Source: Novosphingobium colocasiae | GTDB taxonomy: Bacteria; Pseudomonadota; Alphaproteobacteria; Sphingomonadales; Sphingomonadaceae | Length of the DNA: 55,078 bases | Direction of reading: 5' to 3' | Assembly (NCBI RefSeq): GCF_014652555.1 | Contig: NZ_BMZA01000017.1 | Span: 1 to 55,078 of the forward strand | In this document: positions 42,190-50,660 of the stretch, in pieces | Position numbering within the stretch: position 1 is the stretch's first letter | Layout: each line of letters begins with the position of its first letter | Translations under genes and position numbers: made by a program | Notes under the pieces: generated by a model | What the model saw: the letters and a program-made list of their open reading frames with translations, nothing else | What the model was told of the DNA's origin: nothing | The model's database searches: none

Positions 42190-43816
42190 AGATCGCCTCC
42201 TTGAACGGGGCCATGCCGATACGGCGGTAAGTATCGAGGAAGCGTTCGCCGTCCTCGCGCTTTTCCAGATAGAAGTTGGTCGCCTTCTCGACCGCATCGA
42301 CAATGCCGTCCTCGTTGAAGCCGGGGCCGGTGATCGTGCCGAGCGAGGTATCCGCGCCCTCGCAGCCGCCGAGCAGCAACTGGTAGTTCTCGACGCCCTT
42401 GCGATCGACCCCCAGGATGCCGATGTGACCGGCGTGGTGGTGGCCGCAGGCGTTGATGCAGCCCGAAATCTTGAGCTTCAGCTCGCCCAGTTCCGCCTGC
42501 CGCTCGGCCGAGCCGAAGCGTTCGGAGATCTTCTGCGCGACCGGGATCGAGCGGGCGTTGGCCAGGCTGCAATAGTCGAGGCCGGGGCAGGCGATGATAT
42601 CGCCCACGGTGTCGAGGTTCGCCGTTGCCAGGTCCGCCTGCTCCAGCGCCTTCCACACGGTGTAGAGGTCGGCCTTCTTCACATGCGGGAAGACGATGTT
42701 CTGCGCATGCGTCACGCGCAGTTCGTCGAAGCTGTAGTCCTTGGCAAGCTGCGCCATCAGCCGGATCTGATCGGCCGAGGCATCGCCCGGAATGCCGCCG
42801 ACCGGCTTGAGCGAAACCGTGGCCACGACATAGCCCGGCTGCTTGTGCGCCTGCGTGTTGCGGCCCACCCACAGCGCGAAATCGGGATCGGACAGGTCCA
42901 GCTCGTCCGACAGGCCCGCTTCGAAGGCTGGGTCGGCGAAGTGGGTCTTGATCCGCTCCAGCTCGGCCAGCGGTGGCTCGATCGGCTGGGTCAGCAGGTG
43001 CGCGAACTCTTCCTCGACCTGGCGGGTATATTCGTCCTTGCCCAGTTCGTGGACGAGGATCTTGATGCGCGCCTTGTACTTGTTGTCGCGCCGGCCATAG
43101 CGGTTGTAGACGCGCAGGCACGCCTCGGAATAGGTGATGAGCTGGTCCAGCGGCACGAAGTCGCGGATCATCGGCGCGATCATCGGCGTGCGACCCATGC
43201 CGCCCCCGACATAGAACTGCGCCCCGATTTCGCCTTCGGCGTTGCGCACCATCTTGATGCCGATATCGTGCAGGCGCATCGCCGCGCGATCGGTATCCGA
43301 TGCGATCACCGCGATCTTGAACTTGCGCGGCAGCGTCAGGAATTCGGGGTGGAAGCTCGACCACTGGCGCAGCAGTTCGGCATAGGGGCGCGGATCGATG
43401 ATCTCATCGGCGGCGGCCCCGGCGAACTGGTCCGAACTGATGTTGCGGATGCAGTTGCCACTGGTCTGGATGGCGTGCATCTCCACCGAGGCAAGCTCGG
43501 CCAGAAGGTCGGGCGTCTCTTCCAGCTTGATCCAGTTGTACTGGATGTTCTGGCGCGTGGTGAAGTGGCCATAGCCGCGGTCGTACTTGTCGGCGATATC
43601 GCCCAGCACCTTCATCTGCGCGCTCGACAGCGTGCCGTAAGGCACCGCCACGCGCAGCATGTAGGCGTGAAGCTGGAGATAGAGGCCGTTCTGCAGGCGC
43701 AGCGGACGGAACTGGTCTTCGGTCAGTTCGCCCGAAAGCCGGCGGCTGACCTGGTCGCGAAATTCCGCGACGCGGGTGTCGACCATCTGCTGGTCGTATT
43801 CGTCATACTTGTACAT
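42182..43816 (-). CDS. cysI: Sulfite reductase hemoprotein (nitrite/sulfite reductase family)
   Basis: 544 residues. The siroheme/[4Fe-4S] ligands are visible as CPGLDYC (C-X5-C) and SGCINAC (C-X3-C), the latter followed by GHHHAGHIGILG. Substrate-binding basic residues lie in the family blocks GHFTTRQNIQYNWI and SGNCIRNISSDQFAG. The length matches a single-chain, ferredoxin- or flavoprotein-dependent enzyme; no cysJ-like flavoprotein is in the operon. It reduces sulfite to sulfide using six electrons in the cytoplasm. A nitrite reductase is the main alternative, but cysH, DUF934 and cobA in the same operon favour sulfite. It starts 4 bp after the DUF2849 stop. Confidence 0.92.
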   Translation of the reverse strand: MYKYDEYDQQMVDTRVAEFRDQVSRRLSGELTEDQFRPLRLQNGLYLQLHAYMLRVAVPYGTLSSAQMKVLGDIADKYDRGYGHFTTRQNIQYNWIKLEETPDLLAELASVEMHAIQTSGNCIRNISSDQFAGAAADEIIDPRPYAELLRQWSSFHPEFLTLPRKFKIAVIASDTDRAAMRLHDIGIKMVRNAEGEIGAQFYVGGGMGRTPMIAPMIRDFVPLDQLITYSEACLRVYNRYGRRDNKYKARIKILVHELGKDEYTRQVEEEFAHLLTQPIEPPLAELERIKTHFADPAFEAGLSDELDLSDPDFALWVGRNTQAHKQPGYVVATVSLKPVGGIPGDASADQIRLMAQLAKDYSFDELRVTHAQNIVFPHVKKADLYTVWKALEQADLATANLDTVGDIIACPGLDYCSLANARSIPVAQKISERFGSAERQAELGELKLKISGCINACGHHHAGHIGILGVDRKGVENYQLLLGGCEGADTSLGTITGPGFNEDGIVDAVEKATNFYLEKREDGERFLDTYRRIGMAPFKEAIYG

Positions 43817-43820
43817 GGCG

Positions 43821-44117
43821 TCAGACCACTCTGGCTATGGCGTCGGGATCGTTGGGCTTGAGCGTCAGGTCCGGCCGCACGGTGGGGCCGAGCGCGCGGA
43901 TACGCTCCTTGATGTGCGCCGGGCGGACCGCACCGGCGGTCTTCTCGCCATCGACGACGTAGGCGGCAAAGACGTTCTGCGCGCCTTCTTCGCGGGCGAT
44001 GATCGCCGCGCCGTCATCGCCGATGTCGGCTGCATCGTTCACGTCCAGCGACCAGCCCTTGCCGGTCCACCATGTGACGGCCCCGCTCTTGAGGTCGTTT
44101 CCGGTCAGGATCTTCAC
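43821..44117 (-). CDS. DUF2849 small protein of the sulfate assimilation operon
   Basis: 98 residues, beginning with GTG at 44117 preceded by GGAGGCAGAACA; the GTG overlaps the cobA stop as GTGA. The sequence (GNDLKSGAVTWWTGKGWSLDV; GAQNVFAAYVVDGEKTAGAVRPAHIKERIRALGPTVR) matches the DUF2849 family, found between cobA/cysG and cysI in alphaproteobacteria. No catalytic motif or cysteine is visible. It may help siroheme delivery or sulfite reductase assembly; this rests on gene position only. Confidence 0.82.
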   Translation of the reverse strand: MKILTGNDLKSGAVTWWTGKGWSLDVNDAADIGDDGAAIIAREEGAQNVFAAYVVDGEKTAGAVRPAHIKERIRALGPTVRPDLTLKPNDPDAIARVV

Positions 44118-44908
44118 TGTTCTGCCTCCAGCGCACCCCATTGACTGGACAGGGTGCGAATAGTGTTGTCCGGTTGCGCCGCCACGTCGCCGATCACGAT
44201 CAGCGCCGGGCTGGCCACGCGGGCGCTTTCGACGAGATCGGCCAATCCCGCAAGGGGGCAGCGCAACACGCGCATCGCCGGCGTCGTCGCCTTTTCGATG
44301 ATGGCCACGGGCACATCCGGCGTCAGCCCGTCGGCGATCAGCTTTTCGGTGATCTGTGCGGCGGTAGCGAGCCCCATGAAGATGACGAGGGTGCGGCCCT
44401 TGCCGGCAAGGCCGGACCAGTCCTGCTCGGACAGCCCCTTGCACTGGCCGGCCACGAACGAGACGATCGAGGCGTGGTCGCGATGGGTCAGCGGGATCTG
44501 CGCTGCCGCCGAAGCGCCGAGCGCGGAGGAGATGCCGGGCACTACCTCGACCGCAACCCCGGCGATCCGGCACGCCTCGGCTTCCTCGCCGCCCCGCCCG
44601 AACACGAACGGATCGCCGCCCTTGAGCCGGACCACGTCGTTTCCGGCCAGCGCCTCGCTGACCAGCAGATCGTTGATCGCATCCTGCGCCATGGTGTGGC
44701 GCGAACGCGCCTTGGCCACCGAAACCAGCCGTGCGCCGGGCTTGGCCATCGCCAGGATTTCGGGGGAGACCAGCCCATCGTGGACGATCAGCCGCGCCTG
44801 CATCACCAGCCGCGCGGCGCGCAGGGTCAAAAGGTCGGGATCGCCGGGACCGGCACCGACCAGATAGACGGTGCCGGTCTGGCCTGAGGAAGGGGGGCGC
44901 AGGTTCAT
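44114..44908 (-). CDS. cobA: Uroporphyrinogen-III C-methyltransferase
   Basis: 264 residues from the ATG at 44908; a TTG nine bases upstream is possible. The SUMT family marks are VYLVGAGPGDPDLLTLRA, the VRLKGGDPFVFGRGGEEAE loop, VVPGISSALGASAAAQIPLTHRD and LVIFMGL. It transfers two methyl groups from S-adenosylmethionine to uroporphyrinogen III, producing precorrin-2. In this operon that product goes toward the siroheme of CysI. The oxidase/ferrochelatase half found in fused CysG is absent and must be encoded elsewhere. It is the first gene of the operon. Confidence 0.92.
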   Translation of the reverse strand: MNLRPPSSGQTGTVYLVGAGPGDPDLLTLRAARLVMQARLIVHDGLVSPEILAMAKPGARLVSVAKARSRHTMAQDAINDLLVSEALAGNDVVRLKGGDPFVFGRGGEEAEACRIAGVAVEVVPGISSALGASAAAQIPLTHRDHASIVSFVAGQCKGLSEQDWSGLAGKGRTLVIFMGLATAAQITEKLIADGLTPDVPVAIIEKATTPAMRVLRCPLAGLADLVESARVASPALIVIGDVAAQPDNTIRTLSSQWGALEAEQ

Positions 44909-45050
44909 GGCTGGCAAATGATGCAGGTGCGAGCAGATTGCCAGCCAGAATGCCTTGCCCCCCAGCTAGGCAAACTTTAGGCGCCCCGCCGAAATATCTC
45001 CGCTCCCCGACGGGGAGGGCTATCGCATATGAACTTGCCTATCCATATTC

Positions 45051-45184
45051 GTCGCCCTGAACTCGTTTCAGGGTCCATTGTGCCGCTGGCCGGGACGCGG
45101 AAAGTCGCTCGACGCTGGGACCAAGCCCTATTCGACGGTGGGGCAAGCCGCGCAATGGATGCTGAAACAAGTTCAGCATGACGA
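45051..45184. repeat. Dispersed intergenic repeat, copy 2
   Basis: The left arm at 45051-45077 (GTCGCCCTGAACTCGTTTCAG, then GGTCCA) and the right arm at 45156-45184 (TGGATGCTGAAACAAG, then TTCAGCATGACGAA) are imperfect inverted repeats around about 78 bases of unlike sequence. The design matches copy 1 at 6681-6824, including the TGACGAA end. Each arm is itself a small hairpin (CCTGAACTCGTTTCAGG; GCTGAAACAAGTTCAGC). Confidence 0.7.
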
Positions 45185-45316
45185 AGCTGCGGGTAAACTC
45201 GTCACATGCGATTGTCCTTCCCGGCGGGGCCGGGCCGGGGGGTGGGGAAGCGCCGCCGCAAGTCAGCGCGCAGAAGCCGGCACGGCAGCGACACCATCAC
45301 ACCGCATTGCGGGCGC

Positions 45317-45335
45317 GTTAGGCTGTGCTTCTAAC
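45317..45335. promoter_or_regulatory. GTTAG-N9-CTAAC palindrome upstream of the PilZ-HTH gene
   Basis: A perfect 5-bp-arm palindrome with a nine-base spacer, ending 51 bp before the start codon of the PilZ-HTH regulator. The same arms and spacer length occur at 46106-46124 before the PAS-GGDEF gene, with different spacer bases. Shared arms with unlike spacers indicate a protein-binding site. The HTH regulator encoded between the two sites is the obvious candidate. Confidence 0.5.
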
Positions 45336-45386
45336 CAAATCTTAACGATCTGGCCCGACGGTTCGCTCTTCAGGAGCGTTATATCG

Positions 45387-46046
45387 ATGGCTATTGCCGC
45401 CCAGTTCGAACCCCTTCCAGACACTACCGGCCGCGCGCCCCGCCGCAAGCTGCTGCTCGAAACGCTCGGGGCGACCGCCGCCGGCGTTGCCACCGACGTG
45501 GTGGTCCACAATTTCTCCGAAACCGGCATGCTGCTCGAATGCGCCGAAGCGCTGGCACCGGCCGATGTCATCGAGGTGGACTTGCCGCATATCGGCGTGG
45601 TCGCCGCCTCCGTGGTGTGGAGCAGCGGTCGGCTCCACGGTTGCGCATTTGCCGAACCGCTCGCCCCGGCGGCGCTGAGCGCGGCGCAACTGCGCAGCGC
45701 GGTACGCAAGGACGTCGATCTGTCGCCACCGCCCTCGGCGCTGGGCGGGGCGGCCTTTGCCGAGCGCCTGATGCGACTGCGCAAGGATCGCGGCCTGACC
45801 CAGGGTGAACTCGCCGCGCGGCTGGGGGTCAGCAAGCCCACCGTCTGGGCATGGGAGCAGGGCCGTGCCCGCCCGATCGAGGAACGGCTCGACGCGATCG
45901 CCGACGTGCTGGGCACCACCGTCGCCGATCTGCGCCCGGCGCGGGCGATCCCGGGGCTGACCGAGCTGGTCAACCAGTGCAAGGCGCAGATCGCGCAAGT
46001 GGTGGAGACGACGCCGGACAAAGTCCGGATCATGATCGATTTATGA
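45387..46046 (+). CDS. PilZ-HTH (XRE) fusion regulator, probable c-di-GMP-responsive transcription factor
   Basis: 219 residues. Residues about 14-100 form a PilZ domain with the c-di-GMP-binding residues: R16-X3-R20 (RAPRR) and N42-X-S44-XX-G47 (NFSETG). Residues about 133-187 are an XRE/Cro-type helix-turn-helix (ERLMRLRKDRGLTQGELAARLGVSKPTVWAWEQGRARP). A short helical tail follows. The start at 45387 is preceded by CAGGAGC. The combination would allow a DNA-binding protein to respond to c-di-GMP. Its own promoter and that of the next gene share the GTTAG-N9-CTAAC palindrome. The effector and targets are inferred, not proven. Confidence 0.82.
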   Translation: MAIAAQFEPLPDTTGRAPRRKLLLETLGATAAGVATDVVVHNFSETGMLLECAEALAPADVIEVDLPHIGVVAASVVWSSGRLHGCAFAEPLAPAALSAAQLRSAVRKDVDLSPPPSALGGAAFAERLMRLRKDRGLTQGELAARLGVSKPTVWAWEQGRARPIEERLDAIADVLGTTVADLRPARAIPGLTELVNQCKAQIAQVVETTPDKVRIMIDL

Positions 46047-46105
46047 TTAACGCGCTTTGCGTGCAATCGTTTCGATGGTAAAGGAAATGGTAACAAATTC
46101 AGAAT

Positions 46106-46124
46106 GTTAGTTCAATAAGCTAAC
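46106..46124. promoter_or_regulatory. GTTAG-N9-CTAAC palindrome upstream of the PAS-GGDEF gene
   Basis: Same arms and spacing as 45317-45335; the flanking T and A extend the arms to TGTTAG/CTAACA. It lies in an AT-rich stretch (46060-46140) between the regulator's stop and the GGDEF start, where a promoter is expected. Confidence 0.5.
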
Positions 46125-46150
46125 AAGATTAGCCGAACTTCATCGCTGAC

Positions 46151-47110
46151 ATGCGTTACCGGATTTTCGGCCCCCTGTCGTGGGCGCGGCGATCCGCCTT
46201 GGCAATCGACGGGGTTACGCACGCGATGGGAATGCAGTTCACCTTACGGGAAAGCCGCGCGCTCTACGGGCTGCTGGCCGAAACCACATCGGACATCATC
46301 CTCAAGACCAACTGCGAAGGGTTCGTCGTCCAGGCCTCGCCGGCGCTGGAGCAGCTCGGGTTCCCGGTGCCTAACATGCTGATCGGGCCGCACTTGCTCG
46401 ATCTGGTGGGGCATACTCACGCCGGGATCGTCGGCGATGCGCTGGCGGCGGCGATCGAGGGCGGTCGGGTCGGGCGCTGGGTGGAATTCCCTGCCGCGTC
46501 GGCGGACGGGACCGAGCACTGGTTCGAACTGCAGTTGCGCGCGCTTACGGATGCCAAGGGCAAGGTCTATGGCGCGCTGGGGGTGATGCGCTGCGTCGAT
46601 GAACGCCGGGCGATGAGCGATCGCCTGTTCGCCGCCACTTACACCGACGCGCTGACCGGGCTGACGAACCGGCAGGCGTTCATATCGATGCTCGAACACA
46701 TGCTGGACGATGGCCCGGACGGCTGCCTTGCCCTGTTCAGCGTCGATTTCTTCCGCGCGATCAACATGAAGTACGGGCAGGCCACCGGCGATGGCGTGCT
46801 GGTGGTGTTCGCCGATCTCCTGCGCGAACTGCTGCGCGGGGAAGACATGATCAGCCGGATCGGCTCGGAACGGTTCGCCGTGCTGCTGCCGCGTACCGAT
46901 CCGGAACACGCCGAAGCGATCTGCAACCGCGTGGTGCGCACCTTGGGCGATCTGCGCCAGACGGTCGGCGAAAGCCGCATGGCCATCACCGCCAGCGCCA
47001 GCGTGGCGCGGGTGGCGGGGACCCTGGACGAAACCCTCGAACGCGCGGAAATGGCCCTGTTCGTCGCCAAGGCCAAAGGCCGCAACCGGCTGGAGCGGGA
47101 GAAGGCGTGA
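46151..47110 (+). CDS. PAS-GGDEF protein with degenerate GGDEF motif
   Basis: 319 residues from the ATG at 46151; an ATG at 46226 would give 294 and also precede the whole PAS domain. A PAS-like sensor at about 35-150 (LLAETTSDIILKTNCEGFVVQASPALEQLGF) is followed by a GGDEF-fold domain at about 160-315 (TDALTGLTNRQAFISMLE). The signature is altered: G238-S-E-R-F242 replaces GGDEF. The usual DxDxFKxxND/GH stretch reads SVDFFRAINMKYGQATGD. One metal-binding acid (E240) and the D of SVDFF remain, but the second acid and the guanine-contacting Asp are lost. It is probably a poor or inactive diguanylate cyclase, perhaps a sensor or GTP-binding partner. It shares a palindromic promoter site with the PilZ-HTH gene. 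Confidence 0.82.
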   Translation: MRYRIFGPLSWARRSALAIDGVTHAMGMQFTLRESRALYGLLAETTSDIILKTNCEGFVVQASPALEQLGFPVPNMLIGPHLLDLVGHTHAGIVGDALAAAIEGGRVGRWVEFPAASADGTEHWFELQLRALTDAKGKVYGALGVMRCVDERRAMSDRLFAATYTDALTGLTNRQAFISMLEHMLDDGPDGCLALFSVDFFRAINMKYGQATGDGVLVVFADLLRELLRGEDMISRIGSERFAVLLPRTDPEHAEAICNRVVRTLGDLRQTVGESRMAITASASVARVAGTLDETLERAEMALFVAKAKGRNRLEREKA

Positions 47111-47130
47111 CAAGCGGGGCACCACTTACT

Positions 47131-47235
47131 CCTCCACCCTTCAGGGGGGAGGTTGGGAGGGGGGCACCGCAAGCGTAAACGCGCTGCCTTGCGGCATCGC
47201 TCCCCCTCCCCCAGCCCCTCCCCGCCGGGGAGGGG
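47131..47235. terminator. Hairpin cluster between convergent genes
   Basis: CCCCTCCCC-GCC-GGGGAGGGG at 47215-47235 is a perfect 9-bp stem. An imperfect hairpin with a TTCA loop lies at 47131-47152. They fill the gap between the rightward GGDEF gene (stop 47110) and the leftward OmpA gene (stop 47257). No T-run follows, so termination is inferred from position; the parts resemble the hairpins inside the MITE-like element. Confidence 0.4.
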
Positions 47236-47256
47236 AGCCGCAAACATCCTTGAATA

Positions 47257-48138
47257 TTAAATCCCGTCGACAGCCTTGCTGACGAGGATGTTCACCGCGA
47301 CGCGGCGGTTCTGCGCCTTGCCGTAAGCGGTGGTGTTGTCGGCCAGCGGATCGGCCTCGGCCATGCCGGCCGGGGTCAGCATGCGATAGGGCTTCCAGTG
47401 GCAGGCCTGCTGCAGGTAATTCACCACGCTGCTGGCGCGCTTTTCGCTCAGCGTCTGGTTGAATTCCTCGCTGCCGGTCGAATCGGTGTAGCCGACGACG
47501 AGCAGCAGGGCGTTGTCCATGCTCTCGGCCTGGGCAGCGGCGGCGCACAGGTCAGCCTTGCCCTGCGGCGACAGCTTGGCAAGGCCGGTGTCGAAGTTGA
47601 CGTTGGTCGTGCCCTTGATGTTGTACTGGTCGATATCGCCCATCCGGCCGCGTAGCGCTTCGGTGGCAGCCTCGTTGGAGGCGAACCGCTGGTCGGTGCC
47701 GTTGTGGATCATCGCCGCCGTCTTGATGTCCTTGTTCTGCAGGCTGACCGAGCTGGCATACAGGTCGCTGCCCGATTGCTTGGTCTTCACCGTCACCGGC
47801 AGGCCGTTGATCAGCTGGGTCGCCGCCAGCTTGTTCTTGTTCATGCCGAACAGGCCGCCGCGCGCCTTGATCTCGGTCGCATCGTTAAGGACTACGACGG
47901 TCTTGGTGCCATCGGTCTGCGTGATCTGCACCTTCGAACCGCTGCGGGCCGAAATGATGCCGGCCACGTCCGGGCCTGCCGGCAGGTTGGCGGTATCGAC
48001 CGGCGCGTCGCCATAGACGGTGGCCGCCACGTTGCCTTCGGCGGGATCCTGCGCATGCGCGGCAACGCCGCCAATCGCCGGGATAACCAGCAGGGTGGAC
48101 AGCAGCAGGGTTTTCTTGTTCTTGTTCAGGCTGGGCAT
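47257..48138 (-). CDS. OmpA-family outer-membrane/peptidoglycan-binding protein
   Basis: 293 residues with a clear signal peptide (KTLLLSTLLVIPAIGGVAAHAQ). A middle beta-rich region (about 55-150) contains repeated DxxEIKARGGLFGMNKNKL-like strands. The C-terminal OmpA-like domain (about 175-290) carries TNVNFDTGLAKLSPQGKADL and YTDSTGSEEFNQTLSEKRASSVVNYLQ, the peptidoglycan-binding motif region. It lacks an eight-stranded OmpA barrel, so it is more likely a periplasmic or envelope-attached protein. An AAAGGAG ribosome-binding site seven bases before the ATG suggests strong translation. It is monocistronic, with 246 bp of non-coding DNA upstream. Confidence 0.85.
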   Translation of the reverse strand: MPSLNKNKKTLLLSTLLVIPAIGGVAAHAQDPAEGNVAATVYGDAPVDTANLPAGPDVAGIISARSGSKVQITQTDGTKTVVVLNDATEIKARGGLFGMNKNKLAATQLINGLPVTVKTKQSGSDLYASSVSLQNKDIKTAAMIHNGTDQRFASNEAATEALRGRMGDIDQYNIKGTTNVNFDTGLAKLSPQGKADLCAAAAQAESMDNALLLVVGYTDSTGSEEFNQTLSEKRASSVVNYLQQACHWKPYRMLTPAGMAEADPLADNTTAYGKAQNRRVAVNILVSKAVDGI

Positions 48139-48384
48139 TGTGCAACTCCTTTGTTATGCACGGCCAACCTCGCGTGTTTGCGGCCCCGTTTCTGGTCCGC
48201 CCCCGTCACGCAAGATCGGCTGTCAGAAAGCATCCGATCCGCTTGTTCGAACGCGGCACGAACGCCGCAATGTGAACGCAGATACCGACCTGTTCATCTT
48301 GCCCTTGCTGGCAGATGAACGAAGGTGGCCCTCGCCGGGTGTGCACAGTTGATCAGAGCGTTGCGCGCGACGAGCCGATGCCGG

Positions 48385-49416
48385 TCAGTCTGAAGCCCCG
48401 GCCTTTCCCCGCATCGCTTCCAGCAGTTGCCGGAAGGCGGCGTTGTCCTGCAGGTTGAGATCGCGCTGCGGGAACGGCACGACGATGCCGTTCGCCTTGA
48501 ACAGCGCCCAGGCCGCCTTCAGCACGTCGGACCGCACGTTGCCGACGCCTTCCTCCGGATCGGTGATCCACACGTTGACGTTGAAGATCAGCCAGCTTTC
48601 CCCGTAAGTGTCCAGCCACACGGTCGGCGGCGGCGCGGCCAGCACGCGCGGCACGGTGCGCGCGGCTTCCAGCATCAGCGCCTCGGCCTTTTCGATGTCG
48701 GACTGGTAGGCGATGCCGATGGGCACCTGGATGCGCACGTTCTTGCTGGAATAGGACCAGTTTTCAACCTGATTGACCATCAGGTTCTCATTCGGGATGA
48801 GGTACTCCTTCTGGTCGCGGGTGGTCAGCGAGACGGCGCGGATGCCGATGCGGCGGATCTGCCCGAAGGTGGAATTGCCCGCCTGATCGGTGATCGCGAT
48901 GACGTCGCCCGGCTTGATCGATTTGTCCATCAGCAGGATGATGCCGGCGATCAGGTTGCCGAACGTCTTCTGCAGGCCAAAGCCGATCGCCAGGCCGAAC
49001 GCGCCGGAAAATACCGCCAGCGCGGTCAGGTCGATCCCCAGCACGTCGATGCCGACAAGGATGCAGATCGCCCAGATCACCAGGCTTGCCAGCTTTTCCG
49101 CCAGCAGCTTCTGCGTCACATCCAGCCGCTTCATCCGGCCCAGCATGCGCGAGGACAGCCGGCTCAGCGTCCATGCTGAGAACACCGCGAAGACCAGCAC
49201 GAACACGACGACCGCAACGTCCCACACCGAAATGCGGGTATGGCCGACCTGGAGCGCCAGCTTGTCGAGCGTGTCGACGATATCGCCCGCCGCCCCGCTC
49301 TTGGCCGAAACCGCCTCCTTGATGCCGTCCGCCCCGGTGACCGGCTGCTTGACGACCACCGCCGCCACGGTTTCCGTCGCGGCGGGAGTGGGGGTGGGGG
49401 ATGGCACGACGCTCAT
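48385..49416 (-). CDS. Small-conductance mechanosensitive channel (MscS family)
   Basis: 343 residues from the ATG at 49416. Three membrane helices lie at about 65-90, 105-130 and 135-170. The pore helix and following segment read FSGAFGLAIGFGLQKTFGNLIAGIILLMDKSIKPGDVI, the MscS signature. The cytoplasmic beta domain (VSLTTRDQKEYLIPNENLMVNQVENWS) and alpha/beta domain (VPIGIAYQSDIEKAEALMLEAA) complete it. It opens under membrane tension during osmotic downshift. The start overlaps the stop of metC as ATGA, so the two genes are cotranscribed although functionally unlike. Confidence 0.92.
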   Translation of the reverse strand: MSVVPSPTPTPAATETVAAVVVKQPVTGADGIKEAVSAKSGAAGDIVDTLDKLALQVGHTRISVWDVAVVVFVLVFAVFSAWTLSRLSSRMLGRMKRLDVTQKLLAEKLASLVIWAICILVGIDVLGIDLTALAVFSGAFGLAIGFGLQKTFGNLIAGIILLMDKSIKPGDVIAITDQAGNSTFGQIRRIGIRAVSLTTRDQKEYLIPNENLMVNQVENWSYSSKNVRIQVPIGIAYQSDIEKAEALMLEAARTVPRVLAAPPPTVWLDTYGESWLIFNVNVWITDPEEGVGNVRSDVLKAAWALFKANGIVVPFPQRDLNLQDNAAFRQLLEAMRGKAGASD

Positions 49417-50645
49417 GCCGCACCGGCCCAGGCGGCCAGCGCCTGCTCGATATCGGCGATCAGGTCTGCCGGGTCTTCCAGCCCGATCGACAGCCGCACG
49501 CCAAACCGGTCGGCCGGATCGCCCGGCACCGGCGGCCATGGCGAAACCGAACGGTACGGCACCGGATCCGCCGGCACCGCCAGGCTTTCGAAGCCGCCCC
49601 ACGAATAGCCGATGCCGAACAGTGCCAGCGCATCGATAAAGCGGTTGCGCGCGGCGGCGTCACCGCCCTGGAAAATGAATGAAAACAGCCCGCAGCCGCC
49701 GGTGAAATCCTGCGCCCATTGCGCATGGCCGGGCGCGCCGGGCAGCATCGGGCACAGCACTTGCGCCACTTCGGGCCGGGCATCGAGCCAATGGGCAATC
49801 GCCAGCGCGCTTTGCGTCTCGCGCAGCAGCCGCACCTCCAGCGTGCGCAGCCCGCGCAGCGCCAGCGCCGCGTCATCGGGAGAGACCATGAGCCCCAGTT
49901 GCTGCGATCGCTGGCGCAGTCTGGCGTAAAGCTCCGCCCCGGCGGTGGCGCTGCCCATCATCAGGTCCGAATGCCCGCCTACGTGCTTGGTCAGCGCCAT
50001 CAGCACCACTTCGACGCCATGCTGCAGCCCCTGAAACCCCAGCGGCCCGGCCCAGGTATTGTCCAGCACCGAGATCGCGCCATGCTCACGCGCGATCCGC
50101 GCGAGCTGCGGCACGTCGCAGACCTCGAAGCTGAGACTGCCCGGCGCTTCGAGCAGGACCGCGCGCGTCCTGTCGCAGAACAGGGCACGATAGCCTTCCA
50201 CGTCAAGCGGGTCGAAGAACCGGCAGGTGATGCCCATGTCGGCCAGCAGGCCCTTGCCCATCGTCCGGCTAGGGTCATAGGCGTTGTCGGTCATCAGCAC
50301 CACGTCGCCCGGCCGCAGCAGCGCCAGCATGACCCCGGCGATGGCGGATACGCCCGAAGGATAGAGCACGGTCCCGGCGGCACCCGGCTCCAGTTCGGTC
50401 AGCGCTTCGGCCAGCGCCCACTGCGTCGGCGCGCCGCGCCGGCCATAGAAGAAGTGGCCATCGGCGTTCGTGCGCGGGCCACGGGCGAGGGCAGCGGTAT
50501 CCTCATACAGGTGCGTGCTGGCGCGCCAGACCGGCGGATTGACGACCGCGCCGGTCCATTCCGGCTTGCGCCCCGCGCCGACCAGCCGGGTTCCCGGTTT
50601 CCGGTCGGCCGGTCCGTCAGTCTTGTTCAAGGCGATCTCCCGCAT
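49413..50645 (-). CDS. metC: Cystathionine beta-lyase
   Basis: 410 residues of the Cys/Met-metabolism PLP-dependent family. Features include FYGRRGAPTQWALAEAL near residue 67 (the YGR..PT block), LYPSGVSAIAGVMLAL, DNTWAGPLGFQGLQHG, and the PLP-binding lysine in ALTKHVGGHSDLMMG. The YGRRG form and TWA rather than TFATP point to the MetC/proteobacterial cystathionine beta-lyase branch. That enzyme cleaves cystathionine to homocysteine, pyruvate and ammonia. Cystathionine gamma-synthase or methionine gamma-lyase are less likely. It overlaps the MscS gene at its 3' end. Confidence 0.87.
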   Translation of the reverse strand: MREIALNKTDGPADRKPGTRLVGAGRKPEWTGAVVNPPVWRASTHLYEDTAALARGPRTNADGHFFYGRRGAPTQWALAEALTELEPGAAGTVLYPSGVSAIAGVMLALLRPGDVVLMTDNAYDPSRTMGKGLLADMGITCRFFDPLDVEGYRALFCDRTRAVLLEAPGSLSFEVCDVPQLARIAREHGAISVLDNTWAGPLGFQGLQHGVEVVLMALTKHVGGHSDLMMGSATAGAELYARLRQRSQQLGLMVSPDDAALALRGLRTLEVRLLRETQSALAIAHWLDARPEVAQVLCPMLPGAPGHAQWAQDFTGGCGLFSFIFQGGDAAARNRFIDALALFGIGYSWGGFESLAVPADPVPYRSVSPWPPVPGDPADRFGVRLSIGLEDPADLIADIEQALAAWAGAA

Positions 50646-50660
50646 GATGCGGGGCCAGAC

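Larger units (their letters stand above)
44909..45386. other. Divergent promoter region between cobA and the PilZ-HTH gene
   Basis: A 478-bp gap between a leftward operon and a rightward gene. From left to right it holds a small CTCCCC-GAC-GGGGAG hairpin at 45003-45017, a dispersed repeat (45051-45184), a GC-rich stretch with no gene, and the palindrome at 45317-45335 close to the regulator's start. No riboswitch or small RNA could be recognised. Confidence 0.55.

Noticed and set aside
45078..45386. N-terminal extension of the PilZ-HTH protein
   Set aside because: The region contains the dispersed repeat and the palindromic operator, has no coding character, and the ATG at 45387 has a good AGGAG site.
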